Part shown: piece by piece, positions 24,124 through 32,138 of the stretch
Layout: each line of letters begins with the position of its first letter
Position numbering within the stretch: position 1 is the first letter of the stretch
Source of the DNA: Nocardia terrae
GTDB taxonomy: Bacteria; Actinomycetota; Actinomycetes; Mycobacteriales; Mycobacteriaceae
Length of the DNA stretch: 64,000 nt
Direction of reading: 5' to 3'
NCBI RefSeq assembly: GCF_009760405.1
Contig: NZ_WRPP01000004.1
Location: forward strand, 1-64,000
Made by a program: the position numbers and the translations under genes
The notes under the pieces: model-generated
What the model was told of the DNA's origin: nothing
Database searches by the model: none
The model's input: only the letters and a program-made list of their open reading frames with translations

Positions 24124-25374
24124 CTACGGGGTGACCGCGGCGCGGCCCGCCAGCTCCCGTAGTTCGTCGGCCGGTCTGCGACCGGCGAACTGCAGCAGAT
24201 CGCGCACCACTTCGCGGGCGCGATGATCGGTGTGCACCAGTTCGGGCGTTAGTCGCTCGGCATTGAGCAACGCGTCCAAGGCTTCCGCCGCCTGCCGCCG
24301 TTGCGCGTGCGCGCGGGCGACGTCGACCAGGAAGCGGGCCTGCCGCTCCGGGGACAGCACGGAGGCGTCCACGGTGCGCGCGGTATCGAGCGCCTCGCCG
24401 GCATCACCCAGTTCGACCGCCACCGCCACCGCGTGCACGGCGACGCCGGTCGGACCGAACTCGGTGTCGAAATCGTTGCGGCCCTCGCCCAGCCGGTCGG
24501 CCGCGGTGCGTGCTGCGGCCAGCCCGCTGCGGGCCGCCGTGCGATTTCCGTCCGTCGCCGCGATCACCGCCAGCATGAGCTGCAGAGATCCGTAGAGCGA
24601 CAAGACTTCCGGCTTCGGATGCTCCGACGCCGCCTGGGCGGCCAGCGCCGCCACCGACACCCGCGCCGCCTGTTCGGCCTGTTCCAGCCGTTGCAGTCGC
24701 AGGAACGCCTGTGCCATGCGGTAGGTCCCGGCCACCACGCTGAGCGCGTCGCCGGATTCCTCGGCCGCGGACAGCGCGCGGTCGGCCGCGACCCAGGCCG
24801 CGTCGACTTCTTCCTGACGGGTGAACGCGGTCGCGGCCACCTGGTAGGCGCGCGAGAGCAGGGTCAGCACCTCGGGCCGCTGCGTGGTGGTCGACCGCGC
24901 GGCGTGCTCGAGATCCGGAATGAGTTCCAGCAGACTGCTGCCCACTTCGATCAGTCGTGATTCGTGTGCCAGCTGCCAGGCCAGGTCCACACGTTCTTGT
25001 AGCTTCGAGAGCTCGAGCGCCGCAGTGTTGGCTCCAAGACTGCGATCGTCCTCGTCTCCGAAGAGTTGTTCCAGTGCGGGATGTCCGGTGAGCAGCAGCC
25101 GCAGTTGCTCGAAAACCGCGGATCCGGGCCGATGCCCGTCGCCGCGATCGGCGGCCATGGGTTCGGCCGCCTCGGGTCTCAGGTCGCGTACCGCCACGCC
25201 GAGCACGTCCGCCAGTCTTTGCAGAACGGACAGTCGCTCAACAGGCAGGACGTCTCGCTCGACCTGCGATACCCAGCTTTCCGAGCGACGTATGGCCGCT
25301 CCCAACTCTTTTTGCGATAGCCCCCGCCTCCGGCGCAACTCCGCTACCCGTGCCCCAAGGGTACTTTCGGCCAC
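24124..25374 (-). CDS. XRE-family regulator with C-terminal TPR-like repeats
   Basis: 416 residues. Helix-turn-helix at about 5-60: LGARVAELRRRRGLSQKELG, RSESWVSQVERDVLPVERLS, LQRLADVLGVAVRDLRPEAA. The rest is Ala/Leu-rich helical repeats (for example WVAADRALSAAEESGDALSV, YRMAQAFLRLQRLEQAEQAA) like the TPR-type sensor part of many actinobacterial XRE regulators. Divergent from two tiny coupled genes at 25620-26029, with an AT-rich promoter between. Ligand unknown. Confidence 0.87.
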   Translation of the reverse strand: MAESTLGARVAELRRRRGLSQKELGAAIRRSESWVSQVERDVLPVERLSVLQRLADVLGVAVRDLRPEAAEPMAADRGDGHRPGSAVFEQLRLLLTGHPALEQLFGDEDDRSLGANTAALELSKLQERVDLAWQLAHESRLIEVGSSLLELIPDLEHAARSTTTQRPEVLTLLSRAYQVAATAFTRQEEVDAAWVAADRALSAAEESGDALSVVAGTYRMAQAFLRLQRLEQAEQAARVSVAALAAQAASEHPKPEVLSLYGSLQLMLAVIAATDGNRTAARSGLAAARTAADRLGEGRNDFDTEFGPTGVAVHAVAVAVELGDAGEALDTARTVDASVLSPERQARFLVDVARAHAQRRQAAEALDALLNAERLTPELVHTDHRAREVVRDLLQFAGRRPADELRELAGRAAVTP

Positions 25375-25546
25375 CGGGTCAAACTCCTTCTGCCTGATCG
25401 GCTTTCCCGGCCGTCACCGCCCGCTTGTTTCGCCGATGTCTACCATGCCCTTCTCCTTCCGCCCTTTCCGTCCAGACGGGATCTGCCGACAAGGATTCCA
25501 GACCGGGCGAGCTTACGGCGCACAGTATGGAACATGGATTTTTCTT

Positions 25547-25559
25547 ATTGCACCGCAAT
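25547..25559. promoter_or_regulatory. Small dyad ATTGC-acc-GCAAT in AT-rich divergent promoter
   Basis: The 245-base gap between the XRE gene and the small-protein pair contains the most AT-rich stretch around (about 25530-25575), with this 5-3-5 inverted repeat in it. Candidate operator for the XRE regulator; nothing else is evident in the gap. Confidence 0.35.
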
Positions 25560-25619
25560 TTTTCTGTGTTTAACGTTTGAAGAGGACCCGTCGAACCAAA
25601 CGGACGACAAGAGGTGGTC

Positions 25620-25832
25620 ATGCCCGGCGAACTGTTCTTCTTCCTACTCGGAGCCGGAATCGGCGGCGCGGCAATGTGGTTCGCGGCGTGCGCCCTTGCG
25701 GCCACCAAGTATTCCTCCACTGCCGACGGGGCGACGGTGCAATCCATCACCGCACGCCTCGAACGCGAGGGTATCCGGAACTCGCGCGCGATGAAAGGTC
25801 AACCAGCAGCGCACCGGGCACACTCGAGATGA
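25620..25832 (+). CDS. Small membrane protein, 70 aa
   Basis: MPGELFFFLLGAGIGGAAMW begins a single hydrophobic helix (to about residue 30), followed by a polar tail with TVQSITARLEREGIRN. AGAGGTGG lies just before the ATG. The stop overlaps the next gene's start (ATGA), showing coupling. No family recognised. Divergent from the XRE-TPR regulator, which may control it. Confidence 0.65.
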   Translation: MPGELFFFLLGAGIGGAAMWFAACALAATKYSSTADGATVQSITARLEREGIRNSRAMKGQPAAHRAHSR

Positions 25833-26029
25833 CCGCCGCGCCCCGCACCGACGAAGTCCATGTACGGCTGAGGTTTCCCGGAGGAATGATCTTGGATTAC
25901 CGCGCCGAGCGCGCAATTGCCGAACGCCTCGCAGCGCATTTGCGACCCCACCGCATAGAAGTCACCATCGACGTTCAGCCGACCGGCCTACTCCCGCCGC
26001 TCCCGTGTGCCGAACTGTGGACAGATTGA
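25829..26029 (+). CDS. Small hypothetical protein, 66 aa, coupled to upstream gene
   Basis: Starts at the ATG of an ATGA overlap with the previous stop. Sequence includes TDEVHVRLRFPGGMILDYRA and EVTIDVQPTGLLPPLP, suggesting a small beta-alpha-beta soluble protein. No family recognised. A perfect terminator follows at 26076-26109, closing the two-gene unit. Confidence 0.6.
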   Translation: MTAAPRTDEVHVRLRFPGGMILDYRAERAIAERLAAHLRPHRIEVTIDVQPTGLLPPLPCAELWTD

Positions 26030-26075
26030 CCAACTTTCGCCGGATATGACCGGGGGACCCTCGCCAATATTCGAA

Positions 26076-26109
26076 AACGGACCGTGCACTTTGTCGTGCA
26101 CGGTCCGTT
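26076..26109. terminator. Terminator between small-gene pair and asd
   Basis: AACGGACCGTGCAC and its exact complement around TTTGTC, between convergent stops at 26029 and 26124; usable from both directions. Confidence 0.8.
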
Positions 26110-26123
26110 ACGTATATATCTGA

Positions 26124-27155
26124 TCAGTTGTTCAGAAGAACTTCGGCGATCTGAATCGTGTTGAGCGCCGCGCCCTTCCGAAGATTGTCACCGGAGATGA
26201 ACAGCGCCAGACCACGGCCGTCCGGCACACCCGGATCCTGGCGGATGCGGCCGACCAGCGACTCGTCGATGCCGGCGGCGGCCAGCGGGGTGGGGACGTC
26301 GGTGAGCTTCACGCCCGGGGCCTTGGCCAGCAGTTCCTCGGCCCGCTCCACCGAAAGCGGCTGCGCGAACTCGGCATTGATGGACAGCGAGTGGCCGGTG
26401 AAGACCGGCACGCGCACGCAGGTGCCACTGACCAGCAGATCCGGCAGACCCAGGATCTTGCGGGACTCGTTGCGCAGCTTCTGGTCCTCGTCGGTCTCGC
26501 CGCTGCCGTCGTCCACCAGCGAACCCGCCAGCGGGATCACGTCGAAGGCGATGGGGGCCACGTACTTGTTCGGGGCCGGGAACTCCACGGCCGAACCGTC
26601 GTGCACCAGCTTCTCGGCGTCGCCGATGACGGCGCGCACCTGGCTCGCGAGTTCCTCGACCCCGGCCAGACCCGAGCCCGAAACCGCCTGGTAGCTGGAC
26701 ACGATCAGGCGCTGGAGGCCCGCCTCGTCGTGCAGCACCTTCAACACCGGCATGGCGGCCATGGTGGTGCAGTTCGGGTTGGCGATGATGCCCTTGACCA
26801 GGTTGCGGGTCGCCTCCGGGTTCACCTCGGAGACCACCAGCGGCACCTCGGGATCCTTGCGCCAGGCCGAGGAGTTGTCGATGACCGTGACACCGGCGGC
26901 CGCGAAACGCGGAGCCTGGACCCGGGACATGGTGGCGCCGGCCGAGAACAGCGCGATGTCCAGGCCGCTCGGGTCGGCGATCTCGGTGTCCTCGACCACG
27001 ATGTCCTTGCCGCGGAACGGCAGCGTCTTGCCCGCCGAGCGCGCGGACGCGAAGAAGCGCACCTCGTCAGCCGGGAAGTTGCGCTCCTCGAGCAGCTTTC
27101 GCATGACCGCGCCGACCTGACCGGTCGCGCCGACGACGCCTACACGCACGCCCAT
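26124..27155 (-). CDS. asd: Aspartate-semialdehyde dehydrogenase
   Basis: 343 residues. NADP-binding GVVGATGQVGAVMRKLLEER at the N-terminus, RSAGKTLPFRG, active-site Cys129 in IANPNCTTM, and SSYQAVSGSG. Converts aspartyl phosphate to aspartate semialdehyde for lysine, diaminopimelate, threonine and methionine. It follows lysC with a 4-base gap, so the two form the classical actinobacterial ask-asd operon. Confidence 0.97.
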   Translation of the reverse strand: MGVRVGVVGATGQVGAVMRKLLEERNFPADEVRFFASARSAGKTLPFRGKDIVVEDTEIADPSGLDIALFSAGATMSRVQAPRFAAAGVTVIDNSSAWRKDPEVPLVVSEVNPEATRNLVKGIIANPNCTTMAAMPVLKVLHDEAGLQRLIVSSYQAVSGSGLAGVEELASQVRAVIGDAEKLVHDGSAVEFPAPNKYVAPIAFDVIPLAGSLVDDGSGETDEDQKLRNESRKILGLPDLLVSGTCVRVPVFTGHSLSINAEFAQPLSVERAEELLAKAPGVKLTDVPTPLAAAGIDESLVGRIRQDPGVPDGRGLALFISGDNLRKGAALNTIQIAEVLLNN

Positions 27156-27159
27156 CGCC

Positions 27160-27693
27160 TTACCGCCCCGTTCCGCCGTGGACCACGGCCACTTCGTCGC
27201 CGCCCAGATCGAACGCCGAGTGCAGCACCTTCACGGCCTCGTCCAGGTCGGTGTCCTTGACCAGCACCGAGATCCGGATCTCGGAGGTGGAGATGAGGTC
27301 GATGTTGATGCCGGCTTCCGCGAGCGACTCACAGAAGGTGGCGGTCACGCCCGGGTGCGACTTCATGCCCGCGCCGACCAGCGACACCTTGCCGATGTGG
27401 TCGTCGTACACGACCTGGGAGAAGCCGATCTCGCCCTGCCGCTTGGTGAGCAGCTCGACGGCGCGCGGGCCCTCCAGCTTGGGCAGGGTGAAGGTGATGT
27501 CGGTCTTGCCCGTCTCCACCTTCGAGATGTTCTGCAGCACCATGTCGATATTGATCTCGGCATCGGCGACCGCGCGGAACACCTTGGCGGCGTAGCCCGG
27601 CTCGTCCGGAATGCCGACCACGGTCACCTTGGCCTCGCTGCGGTCGTGCGCGACGCCCGTGAGGATTGCTTGCTCCAAGGGGATGTCCTCCAT
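27160..27693 (-). other. Internal in-frame start for aspartokinase beta subunit
   Basis: ATG of SMEDIPLEQAILTGVAHD inside lysC, at the position corresponding to the beta-subunit start described in Corynebacterium glutamicum. The product would be the 177-residue ACT regulatory part. Ribosome binding site is only moderate (CCGGA). Confidence 0.55.
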
Positions 27694-28425
27694 CGATCCG
27701 GTAATCATGGTGCCCGTCTTGTCGGTGTACGAGGACCGCACGTGGACGGGCACGTTGTAGCGGCGCGCGTACTCGACGCAGCGCAGCATGAGAACTTTCG
27801 AGCCGCAGGCGGCCATCTCCAGCATTTCCTCGTAGGAGACGGTGTCCAGCTTCTGGGCGTCGGAGACGATGCGCGGGTCGGCGGAGAAGACGCCGTCCAC
27901 ATCGGTGTAGATCTCGCAGACATCGGCATTGAGCGCGGCGGCCAGCGCGACGGCGGTGGTGTCGGAACCGCCGCGGCCCAGCGTGGTCACGTCCTTGCTG
28001 TCCTGACTGACGCCCTGGAAGCCCGCGACCAGCACGATGGTGCCCTCGCCGAGCGCCTGCTGCACCCGGCCCGGGGCCACGTCGATGATCTTGGCGTTGC
28101 CGTGCGTGCCGGTGGTGATGACACCGGCCTGCGAACCGGTGAATGAGCGGGCCTCGGCGCCGAGCGAATGAATGGCCATGGCGACCAGCGCATTGGAGAT
28201 GCGCTCACCGGAGGTGAGGAGCATGTCCATCTCGCGGGCCGGGGCGGCGGGTGCGACCTGCTGGGCCAGATCGAGGAGTTCGTCGGTGGTGTCGCCCATG
28301 GCGGAGCACACGACGACCACATCGTGGCCCTGCTTCTTGGTCTCGATGATCCGCTCGGCGACCCGACGGATGCGCTCGGCGGTGGCGACCGAGGATCCTC
28401 CGTACTTCTGGACGACTAGAGCCAC
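27160..28425 (-). CDS. lysC: Aspartate kinase (alpha subunit, full length)
   Basis: 421 residues, the usual length. MALVVQKYGGSSVATAERIR is the aspartokinase signature; GVSQDSKDVTTLGRGGSDTT and EIYTDVDGVFSADPRI complete the kinase domain. Two ACT domains form the C-terminal 170 residues (for example VTVVGIPDEPGYAAKVFRAV and VSLVGAGMKSHPGVTATFCE) and mediate feedback by lysine and threonine. An internal start at 27693 can give the separate regulatory beta subunit, as known in Corynebacterium. First gene of the lysC-asd operon. Confidence 0.97.
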   Translation of the reverse strand: MALVVQKYGGSSVATAERIRRVAERIIETKKQGHDVVVVCSAMGDTTDELLDLAQQVAPAAPAREMDMLLTSGERISNALVAMAIHSLGAEARSFTGSQAGVITTGTHGNAKIIDVAPGRVQQALGEGTIVLVAGFQGVSQDSKDVTTLGRGGSDTTAVALAAALNADVCEIYTDVDGVFSADPRIVSDAQKLDTVSYEEMLEMAACGSKVLMLRCVEYARRYNVPVHVRSSYTDKTGTMITGSMEDIPLEQAILTGVAHDRSEAKVTVVGIPDEPGYAAKVFRAVADAEINIDMVLQNISKVETGKTDITFTLPKLEGPRAVELLTKRQGEIGFSQVVYDDHIGKVSLVGAGMKSHPGVTATFCESLAEAGINIDLISTSEIRISVLVKDTDLDEAVKVLHSAFDLGGDEVAVVHGGTGR

Positions 28426-28508
28426 GGCGGAAATCCTCCAAGATCGACAAACTGCTGCTACCGACCCACAAGACTACCGACCGAGGTCCACGGGATTTCG
28501 GTTGCCTC

Positions 28509-28937
28509 CTACTGCCTGGCAAACAGAGCGTTGAACAGCCAGTGGTACTTGGTGTTCTGGAACGCGGCGACCGACCAGTCCCCATCGCGGCGGACCACCA
28601 CGTAGAGGACCATCTTGGTGTTGAAGCGATTGCGCTTCTTTCTTCCCCTCACCACCGCGCCCCGCCCGTGCACCAGCGCGACATCCGGCGTCACGAAACG
28701 CACCGAGGTGATCTCGCCGTCGGTCCGGGTGCCCTTCAGATATTTCGCGAACAGCGGCGCGTGCGCGGAGTCGATGGCCTCCCGTCCGGAAAGTCGCTGG
28801 CCGAACCAGGTGACGTAATCGGCGTCGGGCGCGAAGACGGCCGCGAAGGCCGTGGCGTCGCCCGCTTCCCACGCACCGTCGGCCCGGGCCAGGAGTTCGC
28901 GGACCGCTTCCTCGTCGGTGAGCTGCTGTGTGGTCAT
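28509..28937 (-). CDS. SnoaL-like NTF2-fold protein (SgcJ/EcaC family)
   Basis: 142 residues. DEEAVRELLARADGAWEAGD, FAAVFAPDADYVTWFGQRLS, GREAIDSAHAPLF and DVALVHGRGAVVRG follow the SgcJ/EcaC oxidoreductase-family pattern of small NTF2-fold proteins. No catalytic role can be assigned. Divergent from a MarR gene with three direct repeats between, so probably its regulated partner. Confidence 0.85.
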   Translation of the reverse strand: MTTQQLTDEEAVRELLARADGAWEAGDATAFAAVFAPDADYVTWFGQRLSGREAIDSAHAPLFAKYLKGTRTDGEITSVRFVTPDVALVHGRGAVVRGRKKRNRFNTKMVLYVVVRRDGDWSVAAFQNTKYHWLFNALFARQ

Positions 28938-28976
28938 GACATCCCCCTCGGATATCTGCTCTGATCATCAACTGAA

Positions 28977-29016
28977 TCAGTAAGTAGTTGAATGAGTAAG
29001 ATATTGTCCGAGTAAG
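28977..29016. promoter_or_regulatory. Three AGTAAG direct repeats at 16-base period
   Basis: TCAGTAAG at 28977, TGAGTAAG at 28993 and CGAGTAAG at 29009, exactly 16 bases apart, in the AT-rich SnoaL/MarR divergent promoter. Candidate regulator sites, although MarR proteins usually prefer inverted repeats. Confidence 0.5.
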
Positions 29017-29032
29017 ACTAAGCTGTCAAGGG

Positions 29033-29497
29033 ATGAGCAAGAAACACGACGAGCTGGGGGCCGCACTCACCTTCGCCGCCCAGCGCAGCGCGACCGATGC
29101 CGTGATGCTGCACGGCGCGATGGCCGACAAGCTCGGCCTGCACGTCACCGACCTGCGGTGCCTGACCATGCTGCGGGCCAGCGGACCCGCCACCGCGGGC
29201 GAACTCGCCCAGCGCACCGGCCTGACCACCGGGGCCATCACCCGGATGATCGACCGGTTACTGAAGGGCGGATTCGTTCGGCGCGAACATGATTCGACAG
29301 ATCGGCGGCGGGTGATCATCACCGCGGAAGAGGACCGGATCGCCGAAATCGCGCCGCACTACGAGGTGCTGGCACGCGAATTCGGCAAGATCGCGGCCGA
29401 CTATTCGAACGAACAGCTGGAACTGCTGCTCGAGATCTTCAATCGCCTGCACGAGACCTCGGTGCACGTCACCGCGCTACTGCGTGCAGGCGATTGA
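29033..29497 (+). CDS. MarR-family regulator
   Basis: 154 residues. Winged helix: LGLHVTDLRCLTMLRASGPA, AGELAQRTGLTTGAITRMID, RLLKGGFVRREHDSTDRRRV with the DxRR wing. Helical dimerisation ends on both sides. Divergent from the SnoaL-like gene, likely its target and its own. Convergent with the DHFR-like gene (7-base gap). Confidence 0.9.
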   Translation: MSKKHDELGAALTFAAQRSATDAVMLHGAMADKLGLHVTDLRCLTMLRASGPATAGELAQRTGLTTGAITRMIDRLLKGGFVRREHDSTDRRRVIITAEEDRIAEIAPHYEVLAREFGKIAADYSNEQLELLLEIFNRLHETSVHVTALLRAGD

Positions 29498-29504
29498 GCC
29501 GTAC

Positions 29505-30080
29505 TCAGATCCGATCGAACCAGGTCACCTGGGTGCCGTTGGCGAACTCCCGGCGCTGGGCGACCTTGAAGAGGGTCGGGTCGAAGTTGCCGACGATCAT
29601 CGGCTGCCCCGCGCCCGCGAGGACCGGATAGCTCTTGATGATCAGCTGATCGATCTCACCGAGCAGCTGACCGGCCAGGTCCGCACCGCCGCAGAGCCAG
29701 ATGTCCAGGCCCTCTTCCTTCTTCAACCGCCGGACCAGCTCGACAGCGTCACCGGAGACGACCTCCACCTGCGGATTCTCGACGGGTGCGAGAGTGCGCG
29801 AGAAGACGTACTGCTTCAGATGGTTGAACGGGCTGTCCGTTCCGGCGGCGAGGCCGGGTTCGTAGCTGCCACGACCCATGAGCACCGTGTCGAAGTGCCG
29901 ATTCGGCGTATCGATCGGCATGCCGATCATTTCCCGAACGTGGGTCGGGACGGTGTCCGGCATGGCCTCGCCGAACCAGCCCATCATGTCCTCGCCGATC
30001 GGATAGAACTCCACCTCGTCCTGCGGACCGGCGATGTAACCGTCGAGAGAGACCGCCACGTAGTAGACAAGCTTTCGCAC
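29505..30080 (-). CDS. Dihydrofolate-reductase-like (RibD C-terminal domain) protein
   Basis: 191 residues. MRKLVYYVAVSLDGYIAGPQ, DTVLMGRGSYEPGLAAG, LKQYVFSRTLAP and DIWLCGGADLAGQLLGEIDQ match the YyaP/YwjB-type DHFR-fold family, related to RibD but normally not a true folate enzyme. Probable NADPH-dependent reductase, substrate unknown. Divergent from a TetR gene with palindromes between. Confidence 0.88.
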   Translation of the reverse strand: MRKLVYYVAVSLDGYIAGPQDEVEFYPIGEDMMGWFGEAMPDTVPTHVREMIGMPIDTPNRHFDTVLMGRGSYEPGLAAGTDSPFNHLKQYVFSRTLAPVENPQVEVVSGDAVELVRRLKKEEGLDIWLCGGADLAGQLLGEIDQLIIKSYPVLAGAGQPMIVGNFDPTLFKVAQRREFANGTQVTWFDRI

Positions 30081-30096
30081 GATTTACCGCCTTGTT

Positions 30097-30136
30097 CATA
30101 GTACTATGTCCGTAGTGATTACTAACGTAGTACTAC
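30097..30136. promoter_or_regulatory. TetR operators: CATAGTACTATG and GTAGTACTAC
   Basis: Two perfect palindromes sharing TAGTACTA, at 30097-30108 and 30127-30136 (centres 29 bases apart), with an imperfect copy GTAGT-GATT-ACTAAC between. They lie in the promoter between the DHFR-like and TetR genes. Confidence 0.65.
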
Positions 30137-30152
30137 ACATGGAGTGGTGTCA

Positions 30153-30731
30153 ATGGCCCGGACGAATCCGGAACGACGAAACGCGTTGATCGACGCCGGG
30201 ATCGAGGTCCTGGCCCGCGACGGCGCGCGCGGACTGACCTTCCGCGCGGTCGACAAGGAGGCCGGGGTACCCGCCGGCACGGCCTCCAACTACTTCCCGA
30301 ATCGGGACGAGCTGCTGATCCAGGCCGGGCATCGGTTCTACGAACGGCTGCAGCCCAGCGCCGAGACGATGGACCACCTGTTCACCGGCCCGCGCACCCG
30401 CGAGACCATCGCGGAGCTGATGACCGAGGTCGTCACGCGGATCAGCGGCTTCCGCACCGGCTACCTGGCCCTGCTGGAACTGCGGCTGGAGGCCACCCGC
30501 CGCCCCGACCTGCAGGCCATCCTCACCGAGCGGGTGCGCGCCGACATCGACTTCAACGTGCGCAACCACCTGGACTCCGGGCTGCCCGGCGACGCCGACT
30601 CGGTGCTGCTGCTCTACCTGGCCCTGAACTGGCTCATTCTCGAAAGACTCACGCTGCCCGGCGTTTTCGACGACGCGGAGGCGACGCGCCTGATCGAGAT
30701 GGCGGTGCAACGCGCCATCCCGGCCTTGTGA
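30153..30731 (+). CDS. TetR-family regulator
   Basis: 192 residues. TNPERRNALIDAGIEVLARD, GARGLTFRAVDKEAGVPAGT and ASNYFPNRDELLIQAGHRFY form a canonical helix-turn-helix. ATG 30153 has GGAG 8 bases upstream; GTG codons at 30144/30147 are alternatives. Likely repressor of the divergent DHFR-like gene through the TAGTACTA palindromes. Confidence 0.9.
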   Translation: MARTNPERRNALIDAGIEVLARDGARGLTFRAVDKEAGVPAGTASNYFPNRDELLIQAGHRFYERLQPSAETMDHLFTGPRTRETIAELMTEVVTRISGFRTGYLALLELRLEATRRPDLQAILTERVRADIDFNVRNHLDSGLPGDADSVLLLYLALNWLILERLTLPGVFDDAEATRLIEMAVQRAIPAL

Positions 30732-30762
30732 CGAGCATCACCTCGGGCGAATAATCCGAAGT

Positions 30763-30945
30763 ATGCGAGCAAGTGTCGGTGACCACCTGGTCATTCATGG
30801 GCGCAGGGTCGACCTCCCCGACCACACCGCGGAAATCGTCGAAGTGCGCGGGGCCGACGGCGAACCGCCGTACGTCGTGCGCTTCCCCGACGGCCGGACG
30901 AGTCTGGTGTTCCCGGGCCCGGACTCGGTGGTCCGGCCCGGGTAG
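30763..30945 (+). CDS. DUF1918 family protein, 60 aa
   Basis: Complete DUF1918-type protein: MRASVGDHLVIHGRRVDLPD, TAEIVEVRGADGEPPYVVRF and TSLVFPGPDSVVRPG, predicted small SH3-like beta barrel. Common in actinobacteria; function unknown. Follows the TetR gene after 31 bases and converges on the GerW-like gene. Confidence 0.85.
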   Translation: MRASVGDHLVIHGRRVDLPDHTAEIVEVRGADGEPPYVVRFPDGRTSLVFPGPDSVVRPG

Positions 30946-30956
30946 CCCCCGCCGGA

Positions 30957-31403
30957 TTACGGCGATTCAGCCTGTGCCGCTCCGTTTTTCGCGACCTCGG
31001 TCTCGGCCCACGCCTGCATCACCAGCCGTTTGCGCTGGATCACCAGGCGGGTGATCAGCGCGACGACCAGCACCCGGGCGATCGCCGAGATCAGCGCGTT
31101 GACATCGACGGCGGGCCGCCAGTCGACCTTGCCGTCCTTGAGCACATAAGCCCCGACCGGTTTCGCGCCGAATCCGAATCCGACGCCCTCACCCTGCTCC
31201 CCCTCGGACGGACCACCGCCGCCCCCGCCTCCGCCACCGCCGACCGAGGCGACGGGAATCACTGTGACGCCGCCGGATTCGGTGGGCTCGCCGAAGACGC
31301 GCTTGGCGGTCATGGCGTCACGGTTCTGGGCCAGAATCTCCGCGTATTTCATCGCGGCCTCCCAAGTATTTGCGACCGCGTTCCAGTCTAGGTGGATTCC
31401 CAT
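30957..31403 (-). CDS. GerW/YtfJ-like sporulation-family protein
   Basis: About 148 residues. TAKRVFGEPTESGGVTVIPV, a run of ten glycines, then GVGFGFGAKPVGAYVLKDGK and VDWRPAVDVNALI are the YtfJ/GerW pattern, followed by a C-terminal hydrophobic stretch ARVLVVALITRLVI that may anchor it. In bacilli the family is spore-associated; its role in non-sporulating actinobacteria is not known. ATG 31403 is used; a TTG at 31430 in frame is the alternative. No clear ribosome binding site. Confidence 0.8.
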   Translation of the reverse strand: MGIHLDWNAVANTWEAAMKYAEILAQNRDAMTAKRVFGEPTESGGVTVIPVASVGGGGGGGGGGPSEGEQGEGVGFGFGAKPVGAYVLKDGKVDWRPAVDVNALISAIARVLVVALITRLVIQRKRLVMQAWAETEVAKNGAAQAESP

Positions 31404-31519
31404 GTCAGGCAGGGAAAATCGGTCCAACAAGACTGACCAGTCGGTAGAAAGCGGCAGGAGGCACAGTTGACTCTCCGAGCGACGCTGGTCACAATCGGTC
31501 CCCGAATGGAAGGGTAGAT

Positions 31520-32122
31520 ATGCGCACGAAGACTGATCACCGGTTCGTCATCGACATCGATCCCGGACAGGTGATGGATGCGTTGCTCATGGTCGAGCAG
31601 ATGCCCGACTGGTCCCCCTCCCATCAGGACGTCCGGGTCGCCACCCGGGACAAGGCCGGCCGTCCCAAACGCGTCTACATCTCGGCCAATCTCATGGGCC
31701 GCCCCGACCGGCAGGTCGTCGAGTACAAGTGCAGCGAGAACCGCGTCGAATGGCAGGTCTCCGAATCCAGCGCCGGCGCCGGCGGCAAGGGCTGGTTCGA
31801 CCTCACCGAGACCGAGGACGGCGCCACCGAAGTCTGGTACCACTCCGAGCTCTACCTGCCGATTCCCGCGCCCGGCATGCTGCTCAAGCGCAGCGCCCGC
31901 CGCGAGGGCGACGCCATGATCAGCAACTTCGTCGCCTTCGTCGAAGCCGTCACCGGCATCGAGGGACTCGCCGAGGTGGAGGAGGCGCCCTACACCGAAG
32001 CCGCGCCCACCGAGTTCGAGCAGTCCGGCGGCAGCTATGTCCAGCCCGGCTACGCCCAGCCCGGATACGCGCAGCGTATCGACTACGGCCGTAATTTCGA
32101 GCCGGGCTTCGGTACCGCGTAG
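31520..32122 (+). CDS. SRPBCC (START-like) family protein with repetitive tail
   Basis: 200 residues. The fold is seen in RTKTDHRFVIDIDPGQVMDA, MPDWSPSHQDVRVATRDK and the beta strands around VEYKCSENRVEWQV, as in mycobacterial polyketide-cyclase-like proteins. The C-terminus has a disordered Gly/Tyr/Gln tail with PGYAQ repeated twice. Probable lipid or hydrophobic ligand binding; not catalytic as far as seen. It precedes the LtrA gene by 16 bases on the same strand. Confidence 0.82.
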   Translation: MRTKTDHRFVIDIDPGQVMDALLMVEQMPDWSPSHQDVRVATRDKAGRPKRVYISANLMGRPDRQVVEYKCSENRVEWQVSESSAGAGGKGWFDLTETEDGATEVWYHSELYLPIPAPGMLLKRSARREGDAMISNFVAFVEAVTGIEGLAEVEEAPYTEAAPTEFEQSGGSYVQPGYAQPGYAQRIDYGRNFEPGFGTA

Positions 32123-32138
32123 ATAATTTCCGGGCAGT

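Noticed and set aside
31205..31250. G/C-rich simple repeat
   Set aside because: It encodes the polyglycine linker normal for GerW/YtfJ-type proteins.
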